A stretch of 64,000 nucleotides of DNA from an uncultured Hymenobacter sp. (GTDB taxonomy: Bacteria; Bacteroidota; Bacteroidia; Cytophagales; Hymenobacteraceae): NCBI GenBank assembly GCA_913776615.1, contig CAJYPK010000019.1:1-64000 (forward strand), read 5' to 3'. Position numbers and translations under genes: made by a program. Below, in pieces: positions 51,809 to 60,285 of this stretch (position 1 is its first letter; every line of letters begins with the position of its first letter). The notes beneath the pieces are model-generated. The model worked only from the letters and a program-made list of their open reading frames with translations, was not told the origin of the DNA and did no database searches.

Positions 51809-54800
51809 TTACTGGCTGGTCGCCGGGCGGCGGGTGGTGTCGCGGCGGGCCGCAGCGGCGGTGTTGACGGCCGCCGCCGAGTCGGCCTGCTGCTGCTCGC
51901 GGCGCTTGCGCTCCTCAGCATCCTTCTTATCCTGCTTGCGGGCCTCGCGCAGCTCGCGTTTGGTCTCGGCCGGAATCTTGGCAAACAGCTCCTGGAGATT
52001 GTTGTAATCGCGCTGGAAAACGAGCGAGGCCCCGGTACGCACGATGTTGCCGTCGATGTCTTCGTAGGCATTCTGGCGGAAGGCCCGCAGGCGCAGGCGG
52101 CCATCGCGCAGCACGGTGTATTCGACGCTTACGTCGCCGGCAAAGTTGCTGGCCGCCGCGTTCTGGTTGGTTTGGTTGCCTCCGCTCAGCGGCACATCGG
52201 TACCCAGACGCACGGTGAGGCGGTTGTTGAGCAGCTGGCGGCGCACGGCCACGTTGAGGTCGGTGCGGCTCTGGGCCGAGCCGGTGCTGTAGTCAGCCTG
52301 GTTGGTGATGCCCAGGTCGAGGCCCAGGCCCGCCAGGTATTTGCCGGTCAGGTTCTGGAGCTGGTCGGTGAGCACCTGGCTGACCGAGCCGCGCAGCTGG
52401 CTGGCCACGATGCCCTCGCCGGCCGTGGTTTCGAACGGATTTTGCTGCACGAAGCGCCCCAGTACGAGCAGCGAGAATACCTGCTTGCTCTGTTCCGAGG
52501 TATTAGTCGGCTGTCGCAACTGGGCCAGCCGCGCTTCCACCTCACCCCCCAGCGCCCCGCGCTGCCCCTCGGGCAGGGTAATGTCAAAATTGATGGTGGG
52601 CTTGCTGAGCTTGTCGGTTACTTTAATCAATACGCTAAACGGCAACGCATTGCGAGCTGCCGTATTGGCGTACTGGCTGTCGCTGCCCTGGCTGGCCAGC
52701 AGCTCGGCCGGGGCGGCTTTGATGCGGTACACGGCCGTCAGGTTGAGGTCGGCGTTGTAGGGGTCGCCGGTCCAGGCAATCGACGAGTTGGGGGCGATGA
52801 TGAATTCGCGCGTTACTAGGCCGTAGAGCGAGAGCTTGTACTTGCCCCGGCGCACGTCGAGGCGGCCGTTGAGGGTAAGGTTGCCGCTGGGGTCGAGGGT
52901 GGTGGTGAGCGTGCCGGCGGCCCGCACGCGCAGGTTGTCGCCGCTCACCGGGTCAACTACAAACGTGAAGGGCGTCTTGTCGGTAATCGTAATTTGGGCC
53001 GTGAGATCATAGCCTACCGCGCTGCTGTTCACCGAGTCGGGGTCGGCCAGTACTACCAGGTGCGGAGTGGGCCGCATCTTCAAATCCACAAACTGCACGA
53101 TGCCTTCGCGGGCTACCACGCTGGGGTCGGCGGCGGGGTTTTCCACCGTCAGGTCCGAGCCGTCGGCCACGGTGGCGCGGGTGTCAATTTTGATGAGCGA
53201 GAGCGGCCCCGTGAGGCGGGTATCCGAATCGACCACCAAGCGGCCGTAGTACAGGGTGTTATCCTGGGTGCGGCGGCTCCGCACGGCCAGGAACTTGTCG
53301 GTCGTCACCCGCAGATCGAAAGCATAGTCCACCAGATTTTTGGTGAGCAGGTAGCCATTGGCCACTGCTTTGTTGCCGGCCGAGTCGAGCACCGTGAAAT
53401 TGTTGAAGGCAATGCCCTTCTCGTCAAACGTTACCGGCTGGCTCACGAGCCGGAACGGCGAGCCCAGCTGCGGTACCACGAAGCTGGCGTCGGGCGAGGT
53501 GGTGAGCTGACCGCGCACCTGCGGCGCGCCGGCCGTGCCCGCAATGTCGAGCCGCCCGCTGAGGTAGCCCGTGGCCTGGCTGATCTGTCCGGCCGAGAAG
53601 GGCTCGGCGGTTTTCACATTGAGCCTGGCCACGTCGAGCACGAAGGCCAGCGGCGTGGCATTGGGGGCCGTGTTGTAGGCACCGCGCAGCGTCACGTCGT
53701 TGCCGCCGCCCCCGGTGAGGCGGGCGTTCACGTCGTAGCGGTCGGTCACGGGGTTGCTGGCTTGCAGGCTGAGGTCGCCGAGCACCGTCTTGCTGTACAG
53801 CAAGTCCTTGATGGTCAAGTTGGCGGTGAATGCCTGCTTCTTGGTACCCAGGCCGCGGGCCACGGCCTCGCCGTTGAGCGTGCCGCCCAGCGTGGAGTCG
53901 GGCTGGCCGATGGCCTTGCTCAGAATGCCCAGCTGAAACTGCTCGAAGCGCACGGCCAGCGGCGAGGTATTGACGGCGGGGTTCTGGCTCTGCACCACGA
54001 GGGCCGACGAGCCGTTGGTGAGGCGCAGGTTGTTGGCTACCACGGTGCCATCGGCGTTGTAGCGCACGTAGTTGTCGTTGCCCGCCGTCCAGGTGTCGTA
54101 GTTGATAATCTGGTTGTTGGCGAAGACAAACTGGTAGGCGTCGCCCCGGCTCTGCGTCAGTACTTGCAGCGCGCCGGCCAGGGCCAGCCGCTCGCGGCTG
54201 GAGCTGTCGCCGAGAATGGCCACCCGGGTGTTGATCCGGTTGTCGGCCACGTTGCCCACCACGCTGGGCTGGCGCAGCTTAAAGCTGCTGTCCTGCCGGG
54301 CGCGGGCCAGCCGCAACGCGTAGTCGAGCTTGCGCGGGTCGGAGTTCACGCGCAGCGTGAGCGAGTCGAGCCGGTAGTTCTGGTAGCGGATGTAGCGAAT
54401 GTCGCTGTTGGCTGTGAGGCGGGCGGCGGCGCGGTTGTAATCACCGGCCAGCGTAAAGGGCGAGAGCCGCTTAATATCGGGCACAAACCGGCGCAGCAGC
54501 CGGGTGTTTTTTACCCGCAGTGAATACGTAAACTGCTGATTGCCGCTCTCGTTGCGGAAAGGCGTTACGCCCGCCAGGTGGAAATACCGGTTGATGTGGC
54601 GCTGCAATTCGGTAGCCAAGTCGCCCAGCCGCACGTTGCCATCGAGATTGAAAGCCGCGATGTTGGAATTGAAATCCACCGCCGTGCGGCTGGCCGTCTG
54701 CACGATGCGCCCCTGCACCGAGTCGAGCGGAATGCGCTGCTTGTCCTTCACAATCACGATGCGGTCGCCGCTGAACGTGCCGTTAATTGTATTCAAATCC

Positions 54801-57040
54801 GAGCCGCGCAGGTTGGCCTTGAGGTCGCCCTGCACGCGCAGGTCGCCGCCGGTGTAGAAGCCCAGCGCCGTGAGGTTGGCCCCGCGCAGGTTGAGCGACG
54901 TCACCTCGTAGCTGGGATTCTTGGCGTCGCGCAGGTTCACCACGGCCTTCAGGTCGAGGTCGAGGTTGGGGTCGGAGTGGCTGCTGGCGGCGATGTTGTA
55001 CTTGCCCCGGTCGATGCCCACGGTCGTGGTCACGCCGTGGTAGGTGTAGCCGTTGTAGCGGGCGCTCTGGATGTTGGCGTTCAGCTGGCCCACCAGCGTA
55101 TTGGGGTCTTGCAGGTTGCCGGTCGCGTTGATGCGGCCCGTGCCCGTGATGGTACCAATGGTCGGGTCTTTCAGTAGCTTGCCCGCGTCGAAATTCTGCA
55201 CTGCGAAAGTGCCCACCAGCGGCTGCTGGCCATTGGCCCGCGCCGCGCCCAGCTTACCGCTGAAGGCCACGTTGCCGTAGGTCGAGCGCAGCTTGAGGTT
55301 GGTGTCGAAGGCCAGCGTGGTGGGCCGGCCCCGGAAGGTGCCGCTCAACGCGAGGGTAGGGGGGAGGCTGATGTTGTTGGGCACCGTGCCCTTGGGCAGC
55401 ACGCTCAGCAGGTCGGCGCGGGTGCTGCTGAATTTCTGAATGTCTAGGTCCACGTACAGGCGGCCGTCTACGTTGGGTAGCCCCACGATGTGCGCCCGGC
55501 GGGCCTGCACGGTCGTGTTGCGCAGCCCCACGAAGTCGAAATTCCGCACCAGTAAATCACCCAGCCGGCCGCTTACCAGGCCGCTCAGCAGTACGCTTTG
55601 GTTGGGGCCGGTGGTGAAGGGCGGCGTATCCGCCAGGCTCGGCACCAGGTACAGGATGTCGCGGAAACCCAGCCGGGTATCGCGCAGGTCGCCGCCCAGG
55701 CCCAGGTTGGGCAGGTCGTCGGCGATGGCTCCCAGGCTCTTGTAGCGAATACCCAGGCTGCGCTTGATGCGCGAGTTGGGCGTGATGAGGTCGAGGCTGT
55801 CGAGCTGAATCTGAACCGAGTCGTACACCACGTTGGCCCGCGCCGAGCTGATGGCGAAGCCGCTCTGGTCCTTACCGGCCAGGTTGTCGAGCTTCAGCGT
55901 GGTGCGATTTTCAGTAAATGTCAAGTCCCGCGTATTCAGCACTAAATCAGTAAAGTGCAGGTGGCTGTAATCGAGCGCCGGGTAGCGCGTTTTCAGCTTG
56001 GGGTCGTTGAAATTATCGAAGTTCACCGCCACTTGGCTGATGTCGGACTGCGCCAGTGTCACGCGCCATTTCAGCGGCGTGGGACTGGCCTTCTCGGCGG
56101 CCTCGTCCACCTTGCGCACGGCCTCGGCGGGGTTGATGGCGCGCTGCTCGGCGGGCACGTTCTCGTTCTGGGCGTAGGCGAAGGTGGTATTCTTCAGCGT
56201 CAGCTTGTCGAGGTCAATGCGCTCGTTTTTGAGGTCGATGTTCCTGGCCGTCACGTCAGCCAGCCCCACCTGCGCGTTGATGTACTGCGCCGCCGGGTCG
56301 TTTTTATACACGAAGCCCACGTCTTCCAGCGTCGCCTTATTCAGGCCGAAGGTGAGCGTCAGGGGCTCCTCGGGCTTTTTGTCGTCCAGCTCGGGCGCGG
56401 TTTTGGTTTGCTCCATGCGAATGGCCGCGTGCCGCAGCGTCGCGTTATCCACTTTATACACAGAGTTATCCACATCTACCTCGTCCATGTTGACAAGCAG
56501 GTCGCCAAGTTTGGCGCGCAGGTCGGAGCCAGCTATCTGGTCGTTCTGGGTAAACAGGATATTGGCCAGGTGCACCCGCCCGATATCGTATTTCAGGCCC
56601 GATCTGGTGGTATCGACCGGGGCCGTGGGGTCGGAGAAGGCCTTGATGATAAAGTCGTAGTTGTTGACGCTGTCGGGCGCGGTGCGGGTGAGGCGCACGC
56701 GGCCGTTTTCCAACTCCACATCCTTGATGTTGACTTGCTTGCGCAGCAGGGCGAAAATATCGACGCTCACGCCCAGGTGGCCCACGCTCAGCAGCGTATC
56801 GCGCTGCTGGTCGGCCAGGTACACGTTGTCGAAGTTGATGGCGTGCCGGAAGTCGGTGCGGAAGGTGCCCAGCCGGACTTCCGTTTTGAGCTTGTCGCGC
56901 AGGTAATTCTCGGCGCGGCGCGCCACAAAGTCTTGGCCCGCCGGAAATTGTAGGTACACCACCACACCGATCACCAGCACCACTACCAGCGCCAGCAGCC
57001 CCAAGACAACGTACAGAAAGCGCCGTAGATACACTGACAC
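51809..57040 (-). CDS. TamB-like translocation/assembly protein (DUF490)
   Basis: Very large bridging protein, 1743 residues, with an N-terminal membrane anchor (RFLYVVLGLLALVVVLVIGVVVYL, residues about 6-28), then a long series of beta-strand repeats as in AsmA/TamB proteins. The TamB C-terminal domain starts around residue 1200 (LRVRAAGTLTTTLDPSGNLT-like). Late features are YKLSLYGLVTREFIIAPNSS and GEGIVASQLRGSVSQVL. The Lys-rich, Arg-rich tail ends in AARRDTTRRPATSQ. With TamA it is thought to transport lipids or assist outer-membrane protein assembly. Its start ATG 57040 is back to back with a gene on the other strand. Confidence 0.9.
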   Translation of the reverse strand: MSVYLRRFLYVVLGLLALVVVLVIGVVVYLQFPAGQDFVARRAENYLRDKLKTEVRLGTFRTDFRHAINFDNVYLADQQRDTLLSVGHLGVSVDIFALLRKQVNIKDVELENGRVRLTRTAPDSVNNYDFIIKAFSDPTAPVDTTRSGLKYDIGRVHLANILFTQNDQIAGSDLRAKLGDLLVNMDEVDVDNSVYKVDNATLRHAAIRMEQTKTAPELDDKKPEEPLTLTFGLNKATLEDVGFVYKNDPAAQYINAQVGLADVTARNIDLKNERIDLDKLTLKNTTFAYAQNENVPAEQRAINPAEAVRKVDEAAEKASPTPLKWRVTLAQSDISQVAVNFDNFNDPKLKTRYPALDYSHLHFTDLVLNTRDLTFTENRTTLKLDNLAGKDQSGFAISSARANVVYDSVQIQLDSLDLITPNSRIKRSLGIRYKSLGAIADDLPNLGLGGDLRDTRLGFRDILYLVPSLADTPPFTTGPNQSVLLSGLVSGRLGDLLVRNFDFVGLRNTTVQARRAHIVGLPNVDGRLYVDLDIQKFSSTRADLLSVLPKGTVPNNISLPPTLALSGTFRGRPTTLAFDTNLKLRSTYGNVAFSGKLGAARANGQQPLVGTFAVQNFDAGKLLKDPTIGTITGTGRINATGNLQDPNTLVGQLNANIQSARYNGYTYHGVTTTVGIDRGKYNIAASSHSDPNLDLDLKAVVNLRDAKNPSYEVTSLNLRGANLTALGFYTGGDLRVQGDLKANLRGSDLNTINGTFSGDRIVIVKDKQRIPLDSVQGRIVQTASRTAVDFNSNIAAFNLDGNVRLGDLATELQRHINRYFHLAGVTPFRNESGNQQFTYSLRVKNTRLLRRFVPDIKRLSPFTLAGDYNRAAARLTANSDIRYIRYQNYRLDSLTLRVNSDPRKLDYALRLARARQDSSFKLRQPSVVGNVADNRINTRVAILGDSSSRERLALAGALQVLTQSRGDAYQFVFANNQIINYDTWTAGNDNYVRYNADGTVVANNLRLTNGSSALVVQSQNPAVNTSPLAVRFEQFQLGILSKAIGQPDSTLGGTLNGEAVARGLGTKKQAFTANLTIKDLLYSKTVLGDLSLQASNPVTDRYDVNARLTGGGGNDVTLRGAYNTAPNATPLAFVLDVARLNVKTAEPFSAGQISQATGYLSGRLDIAGTAGAPQVRGQLTTSPDASFVVPQLGSPFRLVSQPVTFDEKGIAFNNFTVLDSAGNKAVANGYLLTKNLVDYAFDLRVTTDKFLAVRSRRTQDNTLYYGRLVVDSDTRLTGPLSLIKIDTRATVADGSDLTVENPAADPSVVAREGIVQFVDLKMRPTPHLVVLADPDSVNSSAVGYDLTAQITITDKTPFTFVVDPVSGDNLRVRAAGTLTTTLDPSGNLTLNGRLDVRRGKYKLSLYGLVTREFIIAPNSSIAWTGDPYNADLNLTAVYRIKAAPAELLASQGSDSQYANTAARNALPFSVLIKVTDKLSKPTINFDITLPEGQRGALGGEVEARLAQLRQPTNTSEQSKQVFSLLVLGRFVQQNPFETTAGEGIVASQLRGSVSQVLTDQLQNLTGKYLAGLGLDLGITNQADYSTGSAQSRTDLNVAVRRQLLNNRLTVRLGTDVPLSGGNQTNQNAAASNFAGDVSVEYTVLRDGRLRLRAFRQNAYEDIDGNIVRTGASLVFQRDYNNLQELFAKIPAETKRELREARKQDKKDAEERKRREQQQADSAAAVNTAAAARRDTTRRPATSQ

Positions 57041-57254
57041 AGGCAGAAAAAGGAATGTGAAGCCGCGTCGAGCTTCCGTAAAAGAACAGAATTATCCCCT
57101 CCCAAACGGTAAACCTTTAACTGGGGTTGGCTCCGGGCCGGGCAGAAGCGCATCCGCGCAAACCAACCGTAACCTGGCTAAAGCCTACCGGTTGAGCCTA
57201 TTTTGCCCGCCGCCCGGCGCCCCGCAAACGGGAGGCAGGCCGTTACTTTGCCCC
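57041..57254. other. Divergent promoter region of tamB and the MoxR gene
   Basis: No gene is seen. On the plus strand TTACTTTG, close to the TAnnTTTG consensus, lies just before ATG 57255. Confidence 0.5.
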
Positions 57255-58229
57255 ATGCAGCCTACTTACGCCCCCGATTATCGTCCCCTCATTCGCCAGG
57301 CTTTCGCCGAAATGGAAAAAGTAGTGGTGGGCCAGCGCGCGCTGGTCAGCCGCCTGCTCATTGGCGTGTTTACCGGCGGCCACATCTTGCTGGAGGGCGT
57401 GCCCGGCCTGGCCAAAACGCTCACCGTTTCGACCCTGGCGCAGGTGCTGCACCTGCACTTTCAGCGCGTGCAGTTCACGCCCGACTTGCTGCCTTCCGAC
57501 CTCATCGGCACCATGATTTACAACCAGAACCAATCGGTGTTTGAGGTCAAGAAAGGTCCCATCTTCGCCAACCTCGTGCTGGCCGACGAAATCAACCGCT
57601 CGCCCGCCAAGGTACAGAGCGCCCTGCTCGAAGCCATGCAGGAAAACCAGGTGACCATCGGCGAAACGACTTACCCGCTCGACCGCCCGTTTCTCGTGCT
57701 GGCCACCCAAAACCCGGTGGAGCAGGAAGGTACCTACCCGCTGCCCGAGGCGCAGGTCGACCGCTTCATGCTGAAAGTCCACGTCGATTACCTTAAAAAG
57801 GCCGACGAACTGGAAGTGATGCGCCGCATGGCCAACCTGGGTTTTCAGGGCGACGTGCAGCCGGTGCTCACCAAGGAGGATATTTTCGGCATCCGCGACC
57901 AGATAAATCAGGTTACCATCTCCGATACGCTGGAGAAATACCTTATCGAGTTGGTTTTCGCCACCCGCCGCCCGGCCGATTACGACCTGCCCGAGTTTGC
58001 CCAGGCCGTGCAGTTCGGGGCCAGCCCCCGCGCCAGCATCGCGCTGCACCGCGCCGCCCGCGCCGTGGCCTACCTCGACGGCCGCGACTACGTGCTGCCC
58101 GAAGACATCAAGGACGTGGCCGAGGACGTGCTCAACCACCGCATTCTGATGACCTACGAGGCTGAGGCCGACGGCATCCGCACCCACGACCTGATTGAGG
58201 CCATTCTGCGGAAAGTGCCGATTTCGTAG
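57255..58229 (+). CDS. MoxR family AAA+ ATPase
   Basis: 324-residue AAA+ chaperone-like ATPase of the MoxR group, which acts in assembling enzyme or transport complexes. Walker A GVPGLAKT (near residue 48), Walker B LADEINRSPAKVQSALL (near residue 110) and the sensor/arginine region TQNPVEQEGTYPLPEAQVDRF. ATG 57255 is chosen because the upstream frame (57057) lacks similarity. In Bacteroidota, MoxR genes usually precede DUF58, vWA and membrane genes; here the next gene on that strand is absent, so this copy is isolated. Confidence 0.93.
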   Translation: MQPTYAPDYRPLIRQAFAEMEKVVVGQRALVSRLLIGVFTGGHILLEGVPGLAKTLTVSTLAQVLHLHFQRVQFTPDLLPSDLIGTMIYNQNQSVFEVKKGPIFANLVLADEINRSPAKVQSALLEAMQENQVTIGETTYPLDRPFLVLATQNPVEQEGTYPLPEAQVDRFMLKVHVDYLKKADELEVMRRMANLGFQGDVQPVLTKEDIFGIRDQINQVTISDTLEKYLIELVFATRRPADYDLPEFAQAVQFGASPRASIALHRAARAVAYLDGRDYVLPEDIKDVAEDVLNHRILMTYEAEADGIRTHDLIEAILRKVPIS

Positions 58230-58235
58230 GTCGGC

Positions 58236-58691
58236 TTACTTGGCCCACTCCACGAATACGTGGTTTTCGCCGGCCAATTCTTCTTTGATAATCGCCGCGA
58301 TAATAGTCCAGTCGCCGCCGGCCAGCCCCGCCCCGATGGCCGGGTAGGCGATGCGCTGCCCGGCAAAGTCGTGTTTCAGCCGGCGAAAAACCTGCCGAAT
58401 GGCCTCGTAATCAACATTCGGTCCCGGGCCGCGCCAGTGGTATTGCGTGTAGGCGTTCACAATGGTCAGCGGCCGGCCGCTGGCTGCAACCTGGGCAAGG
58501 GAATAGGAGCCCAGCTTGGATGCCTCGCCGGCAGGAGTAGCCAAATCGGCTTGGTAAGCAGCCGGGAATACTTGCTTTATAGTCTTGGCGATGCCCGCGC
58601 CCATCGTGCAAAAGCAATTGCAGCCATGCACGAGTACGTCGAACTCGCCAGCTTTTGCCCTCTGAATTAAATCTCCTTTTTCGACTTGCAT
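58236..58691 (-). CDS. Macro domain protein
   Basis: Cytoplasmic ADP-ribose-binding macro domain, 151 residues. It has DVLVHGCNCFCTMGAGIAK and YPAIGAGLAGGDW, the ligand-loop motifs of this family (Appr-1''-p/ADP-ribose). The N-terminus MQVEKGDLI from ATG 58691 is typical; the frame to 58847 is not needed. It may remove or recognise ADP-ribose marks or process tRNA-splicing by-products. Ends 6 bases from the convergent MoxR gene; no shared role is implied. Confidence 0.93.
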   Translation of the reverse strand: MQVEKGDLIQRAKAGEFDVLVHGCNCFCTMGAGIAKTIKQVFPAAYQADLATPAGEASKLGSYSLAQVAASGRPLTIVNAYTQYHWRGPGPNVDYEAIRQVFRRLKHDFAGQRIAYPAIGAGLAGGDWTIIAAIIKEELAGENHVFVEWAK

Positions 58692-58839
58692 GAAGGTAAA
58701 AGTATGGCTGTGGTCAGTAGTAGTACCGACGCAGACCGCCACTCCGGGCCGACAACCCTGGCGGCCGGGTGCCGCGTAGCAGATTACCGGCCGTCCCGCG
58801 TTGTGGCGGGGCTTATTGCTCCCCAAGCTATTCGTCTTT

Positions 58840-59523
58840 ATGACCACTCCCGATTTGCCGCTCGCCCAAACCGAACAGGAACTGCTGGAGCGCTACGCCG
58901 CCCTGGCCTTCGATAAGCAGACCGACTTGTACGAGGTTATTGGTGATAACTCCTGGAACGTGGACATGGATGCGGGCACCATTGCTTTTGGCCCGCAGCT
59001 GGTTTTTCCCATTCAGGTGCTGGGTACGTTTTCGCACTCTTCCCAAACGTGGCGCTGGGGCTGGGTCAATGCCCCACAAGCCCTGCCCGGGCCACTGCTG
59101 CGCCACGCCCATCGCCTGCAAGCCTACGGCGAGCAGGCGGGCCTCGATTTGCTCACGGTTGGCGAGTTCGACGCGACCGAAAGCGACCTGCACCTCATCG
59201 GGGCGACGGCCGTCGGCCTGTGCGGAGCCAGCGCCTACTACCTCGCCGATCACGGCCCCGGAATTTTGTTGCTCACCCTTGAAAGCGAGCGGATTGACCA
59301 AGTGCCTAAAAATGACTTCGCCCGCATTACGAGCGTATTCCCGCAGGTTATCAAGGCCTTCGACATGCACCACCGGCCTGCTTTCATCCACTACCTCACC
59401 CAAAAAGGCTACCCGGTAACCGAAACGGCCAACGCCGTAAGCGCGGAGACGGACGCTGGTGCGCTCACCGCCACCTTCGACGACCGGGGCCGGCTAACCA
59501 ATTTGCAAGGCAAAAGCAAGTAA
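58840..59523 (+). CDS. DUF6882-like protein
   Basis: 227-residue cytoplasmic protein with no signal. It matches the general pattern I know for DUF6882: an N-terminal segment, then TWRWGWVNAP with a Trp-rich core, then LTVGEFDATESDLHLIGATAVGLCGASAYYLA. Family function is unknown; the assignment rests on these features only. Start ATG 58840 (the GTG at 58801 would add 13 unlike residues). Divergent from the macro domain gene, with a 148-base gap holding both promoters. Confidence 0.7.
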   Translation: MTTPDLPLAQTEQELLERYAALAFDKQTDLYEVIGDNSWNVDMDAGTIAFGPQLVFPIQVLGTFSHSSQTWRWGWVNAPQALPGPLLRHAHRLQAYGEQAGLDLLTVGEFDATESDLHLIGATAVGLCGASAYYLADHGPGILLLTLESERIDQVPKNDFARITSVFPQVIKAFDMHHRPAFIHYLTQKGYPVTETANAVSAETDAGALTATFDDRGRLTNLQGKSK

Positions 59524-59792
59524 GGCGCGGCCGCCCATTCCGCTGGCCTGGCTACTTTCTGGTATGCCAAATGCCTGCGGCGGGCCTGGGCGGACAGAAT
59601 GCACCGCCTTAAACACTTGGCGTAAAATACTTGGTATAAGCGGTAAAGACGGCCTTGTTTTTGGGCAGATGGTTGACTGTCAGCCTTATTCTCAACTTTT
59701 CGGATAACCTGTCGTTAAAAGCCGAGCGGTTGTCCGCCACCGGCTACCCAGCCGCCACCCTTCTATCCTTCCACAGAAAACACTACACTCCG
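59524..59792. other. Intergenic region, no gene recognised
   Basis: Contains the presumed promoter for the small Thr-rich secreted protein. No repeat arms stand out. Confidence 0.5.
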
Positions 59793-60074
59793 ATGAAAAA
59801 GCTGCTCATTCTGGCCGCTATGCTGACCGTAGGGGCCTACTCGGCCAATGCCCAAACCGGCACGACGACCACCACGACCCGCAAAACCACGACCACGCCC
59901 GCCACGACGACCACCTCGCCCATGACGGGTACTATGACGGAAACCAGCCCGTCGTCGACCACCGTAGAATCGACCACTACCACGGCCAGCCCCACCGCTT
60001 CGGCCCCCGGTACCATCACCGTTCCGGCCGACGCCAAGGTAAAGTCGAACGGCAAAAAGATGAAAATCAAGTAG
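59793..60074 (+). CDS. Small Thr/Ser-rich secreted protein
   Basis: 93-residue protein with a clear signal peptide (MKKLLILAAMLTVGAYSANA). The mature part is nearly all Thr, Ser, Pro and Ala (for example TTTTTTRKTTTTPATTTTSP), then a short basic tail (PADAKVKSNGKKMKIK). It lacks Cys and defined domains. Such low-complexity secreted proteins may be glycosylated or bind ions or polymers, but no function is assigned. A 28-bp near-perfect palindrome follows. Confidence 0.75.
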   Translation: MKKLLILAAMLTVGAYSANAQTGTTTTTTRKTTTTPATTTTSPMTGTMTETSPSSTTVESTTTTASPTASAPGTITVPADAKVKSNGKKMKIK

Positions 60075-60080
60075 GCATTT

Positions 60081-60138
60081 GCCCAACGCACAAGAGCCCG
60101 GTCGCACGTACGTGCGGCCGGGCTCTTGTGCGTTGGGC
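60081..60138. repeat. 28-bp near-perfect palindrome
   Basis: Arms 60081-60108 and 60111-60138 (core GCCCAACGCACAAGAGCCCG) with one G-T mismatch and a two-base centre. No T run follows on either side, so it is not a standard terminator. Confidence 0.85.
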
Positions 60139-60285
60139 CGGGGCGGAAATGGCGGGCCGCCTGCCGCAAGTCGAGGGAAATTTTGCGGCACTCATCCGAT
60201 TTTTCCGCGACTTCACCACTTTCCGACTGGCTGCGGGCCGGGGCATTTCTTGTTTTGGACATCTTCTCCATCAAGCCCCGCCGCC

